40,723 bases of DNA, taken from contig NZ_QUFB01000028.1 in assembly GCF_003478335.1 (NCBI RefSeq), forward strand, positions 1 through 40,723. The letters run 5' to 3'. Positions 31,926-40,662 of this stretch are shown here, one piece after another. A program made the translations under genes and the position numbers. Under the pieces are notes generated by a model. The model was given only the letters and a program-made list of their open reading frames with translations. It was not told where the DNA came from and did no database searches. Positions within the stretch are counted from its first letter, which is position 1; every line of letters begins with the position of its first letter. Source of the stretch: Clostridium sp. AM49-4BH. Its GTDB lineage: Bacteria > Bacillota > Clostridia > Lachnospirales > Lachnospiraceae.

Positions 31926-32411
31926 ATGAATCATGAGTATTGTAATGGACATATGCATATGATAAAGAAAGGAGATACACTGTACGCTTTGAGCCGAAGA
32001 TATCATGTCCCGCTGGAAGTGATGTTACGTGCCAATCCTTATGTAGATGTATATAATCTACAGCCGGGTGATACCGTTTGCATTCCGGGAAAGAAAGCAG
32101 ATGGATGCAATATAGATCTGATCATGCCGCGGATGGGTAACGAACAGAAGGAGATGACACCGGACGTGCAGGAAAATATCGCAGAGACTTCCGTTGATGC
32201 TGACCGTTCCGAAGAAGATCAGGAGAGACAATCCCATGAAATGACGCGGGAGTTTGACACGACAGTTCCCTATGATGACAGGTATGTGACCGAGCAGGGA
32301 GATTCCCTACAGTCTTTCTTGCAGAGAATGAACGTTTCACTGAATGATTTTTTGGAGCAGAATGAGCCAGAGGACGTCATGCTGCTGCCAGGTATTGCAT
32401 ATCGTAAATAG
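31926..32411 (+). CDS. LysM-domain protein
   Basis: 161 residues, ATG 31926 with AAGGTG upstream. A clear LysM domain at 10-56 (HMIKKGDTLYALSRRYHVPL, NPYVDVYNLQPGDTVCIPG) and a second, weaker one at about 118-160 (VTEQGDSLQSFLQRMNVSLN). The acidic linker (65-115) joins them. LysM binds peptidoglycan or spore-coat chains. There is no signal peptide, which suggests a spore-coat or cytoplasm-assembled role like SafA/SpoVID-type proteins; that is inference. Confidence 0.82.
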   Translation: MNHEYCNGHMHMIKKGDTLYALSRRYHVPLEVMLRANPYVDVYNLQPGDTVCIPGKKADGCNIDLIMPRMGNEQKEMTPDVQENIAETSVDADRSEEDQERQSHEMTREFDTTVPYDDRYVTEQGDSLQSFLQRMNVSLNDFLEQNEPEDVMLLPGIAYRK

Positions 32412-32481
32412 CAGAGATGCAGCCTGTTGTAAATAGCATATTTTGTCGCAGGATACACCCGCTTGCGGACGGGGAATCCAA

Positions 32482-32510
32482 TTGACAAAGAATACGCGTC
32501 ACACTATAAT
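32482..32510 (+). promoter_or_regulatory. Promoter of the rhomboid-like gene
   Basis: TTGACA (32482-32487), 17 bases, TATAAT (32505-32510): a perfect sigma-A-type promoter, 131 bases before the start codon. It probably also drives the glycosyltransferase-like gene. Confidence 0.9.
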
Positions 32511-32641
32511 GAAATGTACTATGGCGTTCTTTTCGATTGCTGTAAAAATACGCTGTAGTACATTTTTGAATTGCATGTAAAATATCCTGTGAACAGATGG
32601 ACTTTTGCAGGGAAAATATCAGGCATAGAAAGGACAAGTAT

Positions 32642-33589
32642 ATGATACAATGGTTAAATAAGATGGAACGCAAATTTGGAAAGTATGCGATCCCTGACTT
32701 GACACGTTACGTAGTTGGTGCATATTGTCTCGGTGCTTTGTTAGAGATGCTGACAAATTTTGGGATAATACCGTTTGATATTTATTATAACTGGCTTTGT
32801 CTGGATATGAGCAAGGTGGCGCATGGACAAGTCTGGAGATTGTTTACGTATTTGCTGGAACCGTATGGCTTTAGCGGCAGCACGTCCTTTGTACTCAGCG
32901 TGTTGTTTTTGGTGATCCAGGTTAATCTGTTTTTCTTGTTTGGACGATCTTTGGAACGGGCCTGGGGAACGTTTCGATTTAACATGTATTTCTTTAGTGG
33001 TTATCTGTTAAATATTATTGCAGCACTGATCCTGTATTTATGTCCGTTTCATATTGCAATTTATGATTCCGGTTTTCAGTATGTTTACTGGGCGATGTTC
33101 TTTGCTTTTGCACTGATCCAGCCGGACACGGAGTTACTTTTGTATTTTGTGCTTCCGATCAAAGTAAAATGGCTTGCGCTATTGGATGCGATTTATATGT
33201 GCTATTTGATAGTGGGCAATTTTGTGGCAGGTTTTCGCATGATGGGAATGACAGCCGTGTATGGAGCACAGGCACAGGCGTATGGCTGGATGCATATTAG
33301 TCAGGCGTTTGCGGTTATCGTAGCAATGGGGAACTTCTTACTGTTCTTCTTCATGACGCGGGATTACAAGCGGATGTCATATGGAGAGCAGAGGAGACGA
33401 AGAGGTTTTAAGAAGAAGATGAAAGCAGCGGGTGCCGGACAGCGTATTGTGCATCGCTGTGCAATTTGTGGCAGGACTCAGGAGGAATTTCCGGATCTGG
33501 AATTTCGTTACTGCTCCAAATGTGAGGGCAATTATGAATATTGTGCGGATCATTTATTTACACATCAGCATGTCAAAAAATACATGTAA
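32642..33589 (+). CDS. Rhomboid-like membrane protein with C-terminal zinc ribbon
   Basis: 315 residues from ATG 32642 (AGAAAGGAC upstream). Five or six membrane helices with rhomboid-family marks (HGQVWRLFTYLLEP; LFGRSLERAWGTFRFNMYFF; ELLLYFVLPIKVKWLALLDA), but no catalytic GxSG serine or paired histidine visible. It is therefore probably not a protease. Residues about 280-310 form a Cys/His zinc site (CAICGRT, CSKCEGNYEYCADHLFTHQH). The next gene starts 21 bases after the stop, so the two are co-transcribed. Function unknown. Confidence 0.72.
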   Translation: MIQWLNKMERKFGKYAIPDLTRYVVGAYCLGALLEMLTNFGIIPFDIYYNWLCLDMSKVAHGQVWRLFTYLLEPYGFSGSTSFVLSVLFLVIQVNLFFLFGRSLERAWGTFRFNMYFFSGYLLNIIAALILYLCPFHIAIYDSGFQYVYWAMFFAFALIQPDTELLLYFVLPIKVKWLALLDAIYMCYLIVGNFVAGFRMMGMTAVYGAQAQAYGWMHISQAFAVIVAMGNFLLFFFMTRDYKRMSYGEQRRRRGFKKKMKAAGAGQRIVHRCAICGRTQEEFPDLEFRYCSKCEGNYEYCADHLFTHQHVKKYM

Positions 33590-33610
33590 TTATTTAGGAG
33601 GAAGGTTGAA

Positions 33611-36600
33611 ATGACAGCAATTACAGTTATTGCTATTTTGGCTGCGGCCGCAACGATCTATGGCTTTGTTGCAATGGATTCGTGTGAGCGCATTAAAGTA
33701 GCACCAAAAGGAAAGAAGAAGAAATACCAGGTACAGGAGGTTCCGGAGACGGGTATTCTTTTTATGGTGATCATGGCGGTCGCATTGATCGTTCGCTATA
33801 TTGCGGCAGCAAAATATTTTGGCAATGAAACGGATATGAACTGTTTTATCGCTTGGGGGGACATGATCTTTAAGGACGGGATTGGTAATTTTTATTCTTC
33901 AGATTCTTTTACAGACTATCCACCTGGATATATGTATATTCTGTATATGGTCGGTGCGATCCGTCATGTACTTGGGGTGGCTTGGAATTCTACGCTTAGC
34001 GTGATGCTTACTAAGACACCGGCGATCATTGCCGATCTGGCCACGGCTTACCTGCTGTTTCGCATTGCCGGAAAGCGTTGGACGCAGAAGGGTGCGGGAA
34101 TTTTAACAGCAATCTATCTGTTTGCACCGGCGGTACTGCTCGATGGAGCGATCTGGGGACAGACAGATGCAGTATTTACCTTTTTCGTTGTATTAATGAT
34201 CTATTTGGTGACAGAGCGTAAGCTGATCCCGTCGTATTTTGTATTTGCGGTTGCAGTATTGGTAAAACCGCAGTCTCTTATTTTTACACCGGTATTGATC
34301 TATGGCATTATCGATCAGGTGTTTTTGGACGGCTTTGACTGGAAGAATTTTTGGAAGAATCTGGGGCTTGGTCTGGCAGCGATTGCGATGATCGCCCTGC
34401 TGATGCTCCCGTTCGGATTTAAGGATGCGTTATCACAGTATACGGAGACATTGGCATCTTACAAATTTGCCAGTGTAAATGCTTATAATATTTGGACATT
34501 GTTTGGACAAAACTGGGCCGAACAGACGAAACACTTTATGGGGATCACGTATCAGACTTGGGGAACCATTTTTATTATTTTGATCGTGGCAGCAGCTACC
34601 TGGCTTCATTTCCGTGCAAAAAATAATCCGGCACGTTACTATTTTGTCGGGGCATTTATCGTAACAGGAATGTTTTTGCTGTCAGTTCGCATGCATGAGC
34701 GTTATGTGTATCCGGCGATCATTATGCTGTTATTTGCATTTGCGATGCGTCCGAAACGTGAGATTGCCTATTTATTTACCGGGTTGTCAGGAATGGCATT
34801 TTTCAATATGGCACATGTCGAGTTTGTGTATGATCTGAATAATTTTAACGCCAAGGAACCGGTGACCTTAGCAATTGCAGCCGGTATGGTGATCGTATTT
34901 GGCTACATGGTATATGTAGCGTTGACATGCTTTAACGGTTATTTGTCAGAGGGTGAGATCGCGCGTACTTCGACCGGACGGCCTGCACAGGCAGGACGTA
35001 AGAATACGCGTGCGAATAATGCACGTAACAATGTAAGCAAAAAGGAATCAGAGGGCAAGATCGCCCGTTCTGTAACGCTCAGCAAGATGACGAAAGTTGA
35101 CTGGATCGCAATGGCAGTGATCACATTGATCTACGCAGTGGTAGCATTTGCGCGTCTGGGGAATATGTCGGCACCGGAAACAGCATATTCTGCTGTGAAA
35201 GAAGGAGCGATCGTTCTTGATTTCGGTGAAACTACCAACATTTCACAGTTATGGGATTATCTGGGGTATGAAAATAATCCGCACTATAACATTGAATACA
35301 GTAACAATAAGGATTCCGGTTATACAACATTTTCGACCGGTGTTACAGATGACAATGGTAATACGCAGAGCTATTGGGATGCAGGTTCTGTATTTTGCTG
35401 GAACAGTCTTACATTGAATGTTCAGGCAAGATATGTCAAAATTTCTCCGACGGAGGATAATTACGAGGATAGTCTGTTAGAGCTTGTGTTCTTGGATAGC
35501 AATGGTAAAAAATTGGAGCCTGTGAATCGAGATGAGTATAAGAATTTGTTTGATGAGCAGGATGAATTTGAGGGACGTGCCAGTGCAATGAACGGTACGT
35601 ACTTTGATGAGATCTATCATGGACGTACGGCATACGAGATGATACATAAGCTGTACTGTTATGAAAACACGCATCCGCCACTTGGTAAAATATTCATCGC
35701 CTGCGGTGTACTCATGTTTGGAATGAATCCATTCGGATGGCGTTTTATGGGAACCTTATTCGGAGTATTTATGGTTCCGATCATTTATTTGTTTGCCAAA
35801 CGTTTCTTCAACAAGGAATGGATCAGCATTGTGACGACGTTATTGTTTGCGTTTGACTTTATGCATTTCGTGCAGACAAGAATAGCGACGATCGATGTGT
35901 TTGTTACACTGTTTATTATGTTGTCGTATTACTTCATGTACTGCTATCTGCAGAAGAGTTTTTACGACACAAAGCTGCAAAAGACATTCATACCGCTTGG
36001 ACTTTGCGGTGTTGCAATGGGGCTTAGCTGGGCCAGTAAGTGGACCGGAATTTATTCCTCGGTAGGTCTGTGTATATTGTTCTTCCTGCATATGTATCGC
36101 AGATACCGTGAATATGTCATTGCCTGCAAGACACCACGCGGTCAGACGAATGGTATTTCACATACGTATATTATTGATAATTTTAGCAGTTATTTTTGGA
36201 AGACGATTGGATTCTGTTGCGTCTTTTTTGTGGCAGTTCCGGCAATCATTTATATATTGTCTTATATTCCATTTAATGATGGAACAGACCATAACTTATT
36301 GACGCGCGTGATCAATGCACAGAAAACGATGTTCGATTATCATTCTGCTTTGAAAGCGGATCATCCGTATTCTTCCAAATGGTATGAGTGGCCGATCATG
36401 ACAAGACCGATCTGGTATTATTCCGGAACGATTGGCAATCTGCGTGAGGGTATCAGTGCCTTTGGTAATCCACTTGTTTGGTGGGCCGGCATTCCGGCAG
36501 CGTTTTATATGCTGTATCTGCTGTGGAAAGATAAAGACCGTAAGGCCGGATTTTTGCTGATCGGGTATCTGTCGCAGTATGCACCTTGGTTCTTGGTAAG

Positions 36601-36847
36601 CCGTGTGGTATTTATTTATCATTATTTTCCAAGCGTACCTTTCGTTGCCGCTATGGTGGGATACAGTTTCTTTAAGCTGGCACAATGGAAACCAAAGATC
36701 AAACCGGCGATCTATGTCTATGTTGCCTGTGCGATCGGGTTATTTATCCTATTTTATCCGGTGTTGTCCGGGCTTGCGATCGATCCGGCATTTGCAACCA
36801 AGTATTTGAAATGGTTTGATAGTTGGGTATTGTTACAGACTTGGTAA
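33611..36847 (+). CDS. Double glycosyltransferase-like membrane protein (DUF2029/PMT-type fusion)
   Basis: 1078 residues, ATG 33611 with GGAGGAAGG. The N-terminal half (1-480) is a polytopic GT-C-like unit with DMNCFIAWGDMIFKDG, DYPPGYMYILYMVG and ERYVYPAIIM. A linker (450-500) leads to a membrane helix. A soluble region at about 540-640 (SAVKEGAIVLDFG, WNSLTLNVQARYVKISP) looks like a discoidin-type beta-sandwich. The C-terminal half has PMT/GT39 marks: ENTHPPLGKIFIACG, FDFMHFVQTRIATIDVFV and SWASKWTGIYS. Such enzymes transfer sugars from lipid-phosphate carriers on the outside of the membrane. Having two in one chain is unusual. Confidence 0.78.
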   Translation: MTAITVIAILAAAATIYGFVAMDSCERIKVAPKGKKKKYQVQEVPETGILFMVIMAVALIVRYIAAAKYFGNETDMNCFIAWGDMIFKDGIGNFYSSDSFTDYPPGYMYILYMVGAIRHVLGVAWNSTLSVMLTKTPAIIADLATAYLLFRIAGKRWTQKGAGILTAIYLFAPAVLLDGAIWGQTDAVFTFFVVLMIYLVTERKLIPSYFVFAVAVLVKPQSLIFTPVLIYGIIDQVFLDGFDWKNFWKNLGLGLAAIAMIALLMLPFGFKDALSQYTETLASYKFASVNAYNIWTLFGQNWAEQTKHFMGITYQTWGTIFIILIVAAATWLHFRAKNNPARYYFVGAFIVTGMFLLSVRMHERYVYPAIIMLLFAFAMRPKREIAYLFTGLSGMAFFNMAHVEFVYDLNNFNAKEPVTLAIAAGMVIVFGYMVYVALTCFNGYLSEGEIARTSTGRPAQAGRKNTRANNARNNVSKKESEGKIARSVTLSKMTKVDWIAMAVITLIYAVVAFARLGNMSAPETAYSAVKEGAIVLDFGETTNISQLWDYLGYENNPHYNIEYSNNKDSGYTTFSTGVTDDNGNTQSYWDAGSVFCWNSLTLNVQARYVKISPTEDNYEDSLLELVFLDSNGKKLEPVNRDEYKNLFDEQDEFEGRASAMNGTYFDEIYHGRTAYEMIHKLYCYENTHPPLGKIFIACGVLMFGMNPFGWRFMGTLFGVFMVPIIYLFAKRFFNKEWISIVTTLLFAFDFMHFVQTRIATIDVFVTLFIMLSYYFMYCYLQKSFYDTKLQKTFIPLGLCGVAMGLSWASKWTGIYSSVGLCILFFLHMYRRYREYVIACKTPRGQTNGISHTYIIDNFSSYFWKTIGFCCVFFVAVPAIIYILSYIPFNDGTDHNLLTRVINAQKTMFDYHSALKADHPYSSKWYEWPIMTRPIWYYSGTIGNLREGISAFGNPLVWWAGIPAAFYMLYLLWKDKDRKAGFLLIGYLSQYAPWFLVSRVVFIYHYFPSVPFVAAMVGYSFFKLAQWKPKIKPAIYVYVACAIGLFILFYPVLSGLAIDPAFATKYLKWFDSWVLLQTW

Positions 36848-36885
36848 TTTGATCAGGAACAGGGTGGTAAAAATGTCATAAATTT

Positions 36886-36918
36886 GATGATCTGACAGAA
36901 TATGGATGTCAGGTCATC
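36886..36918. repeat. Hairpin before the unknown 477-residue gene
   Basis: GATGATCTGACA, nine bases, TGTCAGGTCATC: a 12-bp stem with one G-U, ending 20 bases before the start codon. No T run, so more likely a leader element than a terminator. Confidence 0.7.
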
Positions 36919-36938
36919 ACGGATAGAAAGGTAAAAAT

Positions 36939-38372
36939 ATGAGCAATAAGTTACGAGAGTGTGTCAATAAATTACATAGTAATAAAGAAGTTGGGGATCT
37001 GTTACCAGAATATCTGAAGCAGAGCATGATCCTTCATGATGGATATACAAGGATCAAATTGATGATGGAATATTACATGTTTTACGAGGTGGTCACAGAA
37101 GATATCAACCCATATATTGCGATGGCAAAGGAAATGATCACTTCTTTGAATGAGACAGTGGGACAGGCGATGTCTGATACATTGGATGATACACAGAGAA
37201 AACAGTTGGTCGATCATATTTTAGCAATGCGTACGGAAGTGATCGACCGTATGCAGGTGTTGACCGGATATGTGGACTGTTTTGTCGTATATGAATATAT
37301 TTTAAACCGTATTCAATATCGGTTTGATGAGAAAGAAGTTTTGCCGGAAGACACTGCATTTGCGCAGGAGGTTATGAATTTTATCTTTGGTTCAAATGAT
37401 AATGTGACGATCAATGATAATTTACGCGTGGTACTGGGACAGCTTCCGATGCGAATGACCCGTTCTCATTATTTTGATCTGATCAAAAACTGCATTTCCG
37501 TTTATAAGGGCAGTGAGATAGAATCATTGGAGGGATTTTTGTATATGTTCCGTACCAGTGCCATGTTGTATAAGCATCCTGCACAGGAACAGTATTTTAC
37601 GGAATTTGCCGGTGTGCTTCAGGAATTGATGGAAGCAGACTACGAGCATATGGATCGCACATTATATGAATTGTATGCAGAAAAAGTACGAGTCAGTGCT
37701 TCAAAGCTCAATGATCTATCTGATCTGTATATGCAGATTGGACAGATTATCAATGGTGTGTATACGTTAGTGGTGACAGAACCTTATTGTGTTGATGAAG
37801 AGAAAATGACGGTAGTAGATGATGTGATCCGAGGCATCAATGCACTCTTTTTGGAAAAAGAGATTGATCTTTGGCAGAGGGAGGATCTTTTGACAGAAGA
37901 GGATCGCTTAAATTGGCTTGCCGAGAAGCTTCCTGCGGTTGAAGGCCAACAGGAAAAGTTATATCAGTCTGTTAATGTAGCGGAAGCGGCACTGGATGAA
38001 CTATTGGAAGGACGAGCAGAGGAAATTGAGGCAGCAGGGCTTAGTGATGCTTTTATCAAACTGCATCATTTGTCTCAGCTTAATTCGAGCAGTGTCTTTG
38101 CACCATTGGAGAGTCAGGAATCAGCAGGGATCGTTACGGCAGAGATCGCAGAGCAGGAAACAGAAAAACTGCTCAGTGAACTGAAAGAGTTATTTCAAGG
38201 ACGCAGCCGTATGTTTCGCCGTGCCATCATGGCCGCCACTGTGGAAAAATTACCAACCTTTTTCAAGAGTGCACAGGAGATCGCAGACTACATGATGAAC
38301 GCACTGAACCAATGTGACGATGAAGCAGAAAAGTATGCATCCAAACAACTGATTCTCGAAATGATCCGGTAA
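36939..38372 (+). CDS. Unknown helical protein
   Basis: 477 residues from ATG 36939 (AGAAAGG upstream). It is strongly alpha-helical and acidic, without signal peptide, membrane segment, or a recognised motif. Parts such as MSNKLRECVNKLHSNKEVGD and LLSELKELFQGRSRMFRRAI suggest a regular helical repeat. It lies 91 bases after the glycosyltransferase gene but has its own leader hairpin. No family is recognised, and a cytoplasmic scaffold role is only a guess. Confidence 0.55.
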   Translation: MSNKLRECVNKLHSNKEVGDLLPEYLKQSMILHDGYTRIKLMMEYYMFYEVVTEDINPYIAMAKEMITSLNETVGQAMSDTLDDTQRKQLVDHILAMRTEVIDRMQVLTGYVDCFVVYEYILNRIQYRFDEKEVLPEDTAFAQEVMNFIFGSNDNVTINDNLRVVLGQLPMRMTRSHYFDLIKNCISVYKGSEIESLEGFLYMFRTSAMLYKHPAQEQYFTEFAGVLQELMEADYEHMDRTLYELYAEKVRVSASKLNDLSDLYMQIGQIINGVYTLVVTEPYCVDEEKMTVVDDVIRGINALFLEKEIDLWQREDLLTEEDRLNWLAEKLPAVEGQQEKLYQSVNVAEAALDELLEGRAEEIEAAGLSDAFIKLHHLSQLNSSSVFAPLESQESAGIVTAEIAEQETEKLLSELKELFQGRSRMFRRAIMAATVEKLPTFFKSAQEIADYMMNALNQCDDEAEKYASKQLILEMIR

Positions 38373-38378
38373 TCACAC

Positions 38379-38473
38379 CCAACTTTGCATACCCACTATT
38401 GCTTTAGGCTCACATATTGCTGACATAATAAGCAATATGTGGTTCGATAGCGACTATAGGTATGTAAAGTTGG
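38379..38473. repeat. Dispersed repeat copy C, inside a long inverted repeat
   Basis: Outer arms CCAACTTTGCATACC (38379-38393) and GGTATGTAAAGTTGG (38459-38473) differ by one position. Inner arms CACATATTGCT (38411-38421) and AGCAATATGTG (38431-38441) are perfect. The inner part on the minus strand matches the dispersed-repeat core. Confidence 0.85.
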
Positions 38474-38514
38474 CGGAAGTATGATAAGTAGCAGTGCGGA
38501 AAGGCGGAGGTGTT

Positions 38515-38835
38515 ATGATCTGGTGGGATGAGAAGTTGTATACCGATGATAAGGTGGCCAGACATCCGGCTCGATACCGGAAACGGGTCGAGAAAAAGGG
38601 GCTGCGTGGATGCTTTTGTGTAGTGCTGGGGCGTAATCCTGCGAACAGCCTGGAAATCTATGCGTCGAGAACGCTATGGTTCCGCTATGAAAAGGAATGC
38701 GGTGTACAAGTAGTGGGGCTGGCGGCCTCTTATGACAGTGCTGTGGAGCTGTTGCAGCAAATGATCACGGATGTCTATCGTGATCGAGGGAGCGTTGATT
38801 CCGATGCGATCCGTGCTTATTTTACGGGGAGGTGA
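38515..38835 (+). CDS. Small unknown protein before ytfI
   Basis: 106 residues from ATG 38515 (GGAGG at 38506-38510). A GTG at 38494 is a possible earlier start. MIWWDEKLYTDDKVARHPAR, basic then mixed, with IYASRTLWFRYEKECGV; no membrane segment. Its stop overlaps the region of the ribosome site of the next gene, so it belongs to the same operon as ytfI/ytfJ. Function unknown. A regulatory or sporulation link is suggested only by position. Confidence 0.55.
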   Translation: MIWWDEKLYTDDKVARHPARYRKRVEKKGLRGCFCVVLGRNPANSLEIYASRTLWFRYEKECGVQVVGLAASYDSAVELLQQMITDVYRDRGSVDSDAIRAYFTGR

Positions 38836-38846
38836 CAGACCGGGCG

Positions 38847-39797
38847 ATGGAAAAGATCATATTATTGGTTTTGGTTACCATAGCAAAAGTGATAGGGATC
38901 CTTTTGGCGGTACTTGTTATCGTGGCACTGGCGATATTGTTTGCGGCAGTGCGTTACTGCGGAAAGATCTCGTTCGATGATAAAAAAGCACAGATCAGTA
39001 TTCGATGGTTAGGTGTTGTGCTTCGTGTGCCAATCCTGATCACTGAAAAGGATCTGCAGTGGAAAGTCCGTGTTTTTGGCGTGCCGATCCTGCGCAGTGA
39101 CGGCGCACATAAAAAACGCCGTTCTAAAAAGTCTTCTGCCCCAAAAGCACAGAAGCGAAAAGCTGAGAAGGCAGCCGAAACAGTTCAAAAAACACAGGGA
39201 TCATCGAAACAGGAGAAGAAAGCGCTCTCTGTGAACTTGGAGAAGAGTCCGACAGCACCTGAACAAGAGAAGCAGATAGCACCTAAGCAGGCGACTGATC
39301 AAAGAGAAGAGCAATCGGCTTTTAGGCAGGCTGATGAAAGAGAGAAAAAGCCGCGGGGGATCCGACAGTTGTTTCTTTGGCTTCAAAATGTAATAAAGAT
39401 TGTGCGAAAGATTAAGAAAAAAGTACATTCTGTGCAGGATCTGGTTGATATTTTGCGCAGTGATGCGGGAAAAGCATTTATTTGCATCGTCAAAGAGAAT
39501 GTGATACATTTATGGAAACAAATACATCCGCGGCGTATGCGCGGTAAAGTAATATTTGGAACCGGAGATCCGTGCTCTACCGGTGAGCTGTTGGGAGTGC
39601 TCGCACTTTTTTATGCATGGTATGGGAACGGAGTACAGATCATTCCGGATTTTGAGCAGAAACGCATAGAGGGGAATGTTTCATTTCGTGGAAGAATCCG
39701 CATGATTACATTAATTTGTATTGCGTGGCGCATAATAAAAAATAAAGATGGCAGAAAGCTTCTACACGAATGGGAGAAGTGGAAGGAGGAAAAGTAA
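38847..39797 (+). CDS. ytfI: DUF2953 protein (YtfI-like)
   Basis: 316 residues from ATG 38847; a GTG at 38832 directly abuts the GGGGAGG and has no spacing. One N-terminal membrane helix (about 8-33), a short beta region (KISFDDKKAQISIRWLGVVL), a long basic/Gln-rich linker (85-180) and a conserved C-terminal part (RMRGKVIFGTGDPCSTGELL, FEQKRIEGNVSFRGRIRMIT). This is the DUF2953 family, the partner gene of YtfJ in Bacillus. The linker is longer and more charged than usual. Likely active in sporulation. Confidence 0.78.
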   Translation: MEKIILLVLVTIAKVIGILLAVLVIVALAILFAAVRYCGKISFDDKKAQISIRWLGVVLRVPILITEKDLQWKVRVFGVPILRSDGAHKKRRSKKSSAPKAQKRKAEKAAETVQKTQGSSKQEKKALSVNLEKSPTAPEQEKQIAPKQATDQREEQSAFRQADEREKKPRGIRQLFLWLQNVIKIVRKIKKKVHSVQDLVDILRSDAGKAFICIVKENVIHLWKQIHPRRMRGKVIFGTGDPCSTGELLGVLALFYAWYGNGVQIIPDFEQKRIEGNVSFRGRIRMITLICIAWRIIKNKDGRKLLHEWEKWKEEK

Positions 39798-40166
39798 ATG
39801 GCAGACAATTCTTTTAACGCAAATGTAGGATCCTTATTTCAGGGGATGGAAGGATTTATTACCGGAAAGACCGTTGTGGGTGATGCCGTGAAATTTGATG
39901 ATGGAACGATCATTTTGCCACTGGTGGACGTTAGCTTTGGTGTGGCTGCAGGTGCTTTCGCAGAGCCGGGCAAGAAAGAAAACAGTGCCGGAGGTATGGG
40001 CGGAAAGATCCAGCCGAGTGCGATCTTAGTGATCCGCAATGGTGAGACGAAGCTTGTCAATGTAAAAAATCAGGATAGCATTACAAAAGTATTGGATATG
40101 GTTCCTGATCTTTTGGACAAATATGTTCCTTCCAAAAAGGAAAAAGCGCAAAAAGCAAAAAATTAA
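39798..40166 (+). CDS. ytfJ: YtfJ / GerW family sporulation protein
   Basis: 122 residues from ATG 39798, directly after the ytfI stop (GGAGG at 39785). GKTVVGDAVKFDDGTIILPL, VSFGVAAGAF and the Gly-rich SAGGMGGKIQPSAILVIRNG are the family core, ending in a basic tail. GerW is a spore-germination-related protein known in Bacillus. Its presence suggests that the host makes spores, or keeps part of the pathway. Confidence 0.92.
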   Translation: MADNSFNANVGSLFQGMEGFITGKTVVGDAVKFDDGTIILPLVDVSFGVAAGAFAEPGKKENSAGGMGGKIQPSAILVIRNGETKLVNVKNQDSITKVLDMVPDLLDKYVPSKKEKAQKAKN

Positions 40167-40175
40167 ATTTTGTTC

Positions 40176-40204
40176 TTGCATTTCTGTTTAATTTTTGGTA
40201 TTAT
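40176..40204 (+). promoter_or_regulatory. Promoter of rpmB
   Basis: TTGCAT (40176-40181), 17 bases, TATTAT (40199-40204). Confidence 0.7.
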
Positions 40205-40284
40205 GTTCATGTTGTGCTAATAACACTGACAGAAATGACAGGATAAATGAGACCATCAGGAATAAAGGTAAGGAGGTGCTTACG

Positions 40285-40470
40285 ATGGCAAAGTGTGCAG
40301 TATGTGGAAAGAGTGTTCACTTCGGAAACAAGGTGAGTCATTCACATAGAAGAAGCAACAAGATGTGGAAGCCGAACATTAAGTCTGTTCGTGTAAAGGT
40401 GAATGGTGGAACCAAGAAAATGCCAGTATGTACAGGATGTTTACGTTCTGGAGCTGTAGAGCGTGCATAA
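40285..40470 (+). CDS. rpmB: Ribosomal protein L28
   Basis: 61 residues from ATG 40285 with AAGGAGG upstream. It has the full L28 pattern: MAKCAVCGKSVHFGNKVSHS, RRSNKMWKPN and VRVKVNGGTKKMPVCTGCLR. Two CxxC pairs (C4/C7 and the pair in VCTGC) make it the zinc-binding form. It is part of the 50S subunit. Single-gene unit with its own promoter and terminator. Confidence 0.97.
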   Translation: MAKCAVCGKSVHFGNKVSHSHRRSNKMWKPNIKSVRVKVNGGTKKMPVCTGCLRSGAVERA

Positions 40471-40500
40471 TCGCAATCACCTTTTATATGAGAATCCACA

Positions 40501-40529
40501 GGATCGGGATTATTCCCGGTCCTTTTTTC
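40501..40529 (+). terminator. Terminator after rpmB
   Basis: GGATCGGGA / TCCCGGTCC (9 bp, one G-U) with a TTAT loop, then six T. Confidence 0.9.
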
Positions 40530-40570
40530 TTATTAATTCAAATTTCGCACATCCGAAGCTGCCATCTGGT

Positions 40571-40662
40571 CACATATTGCTTATTATGTCGATAGTTTAA
40601 TTATTTTTTGCAGCCACCATATTGTGGGTTCTGCCATGAAGAAACTATAGCAATTGCCTTGC
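40571..40662 (+). repeat. Dispersed repeat, copy D
   Basis: 92 bases, same length as copy B, starting CACATATTGCTTATTATG and ending ATAGCAATTGCCTTGC. The rest of 40530-40723 holds no gene that I can see. Confidence 0.8.
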
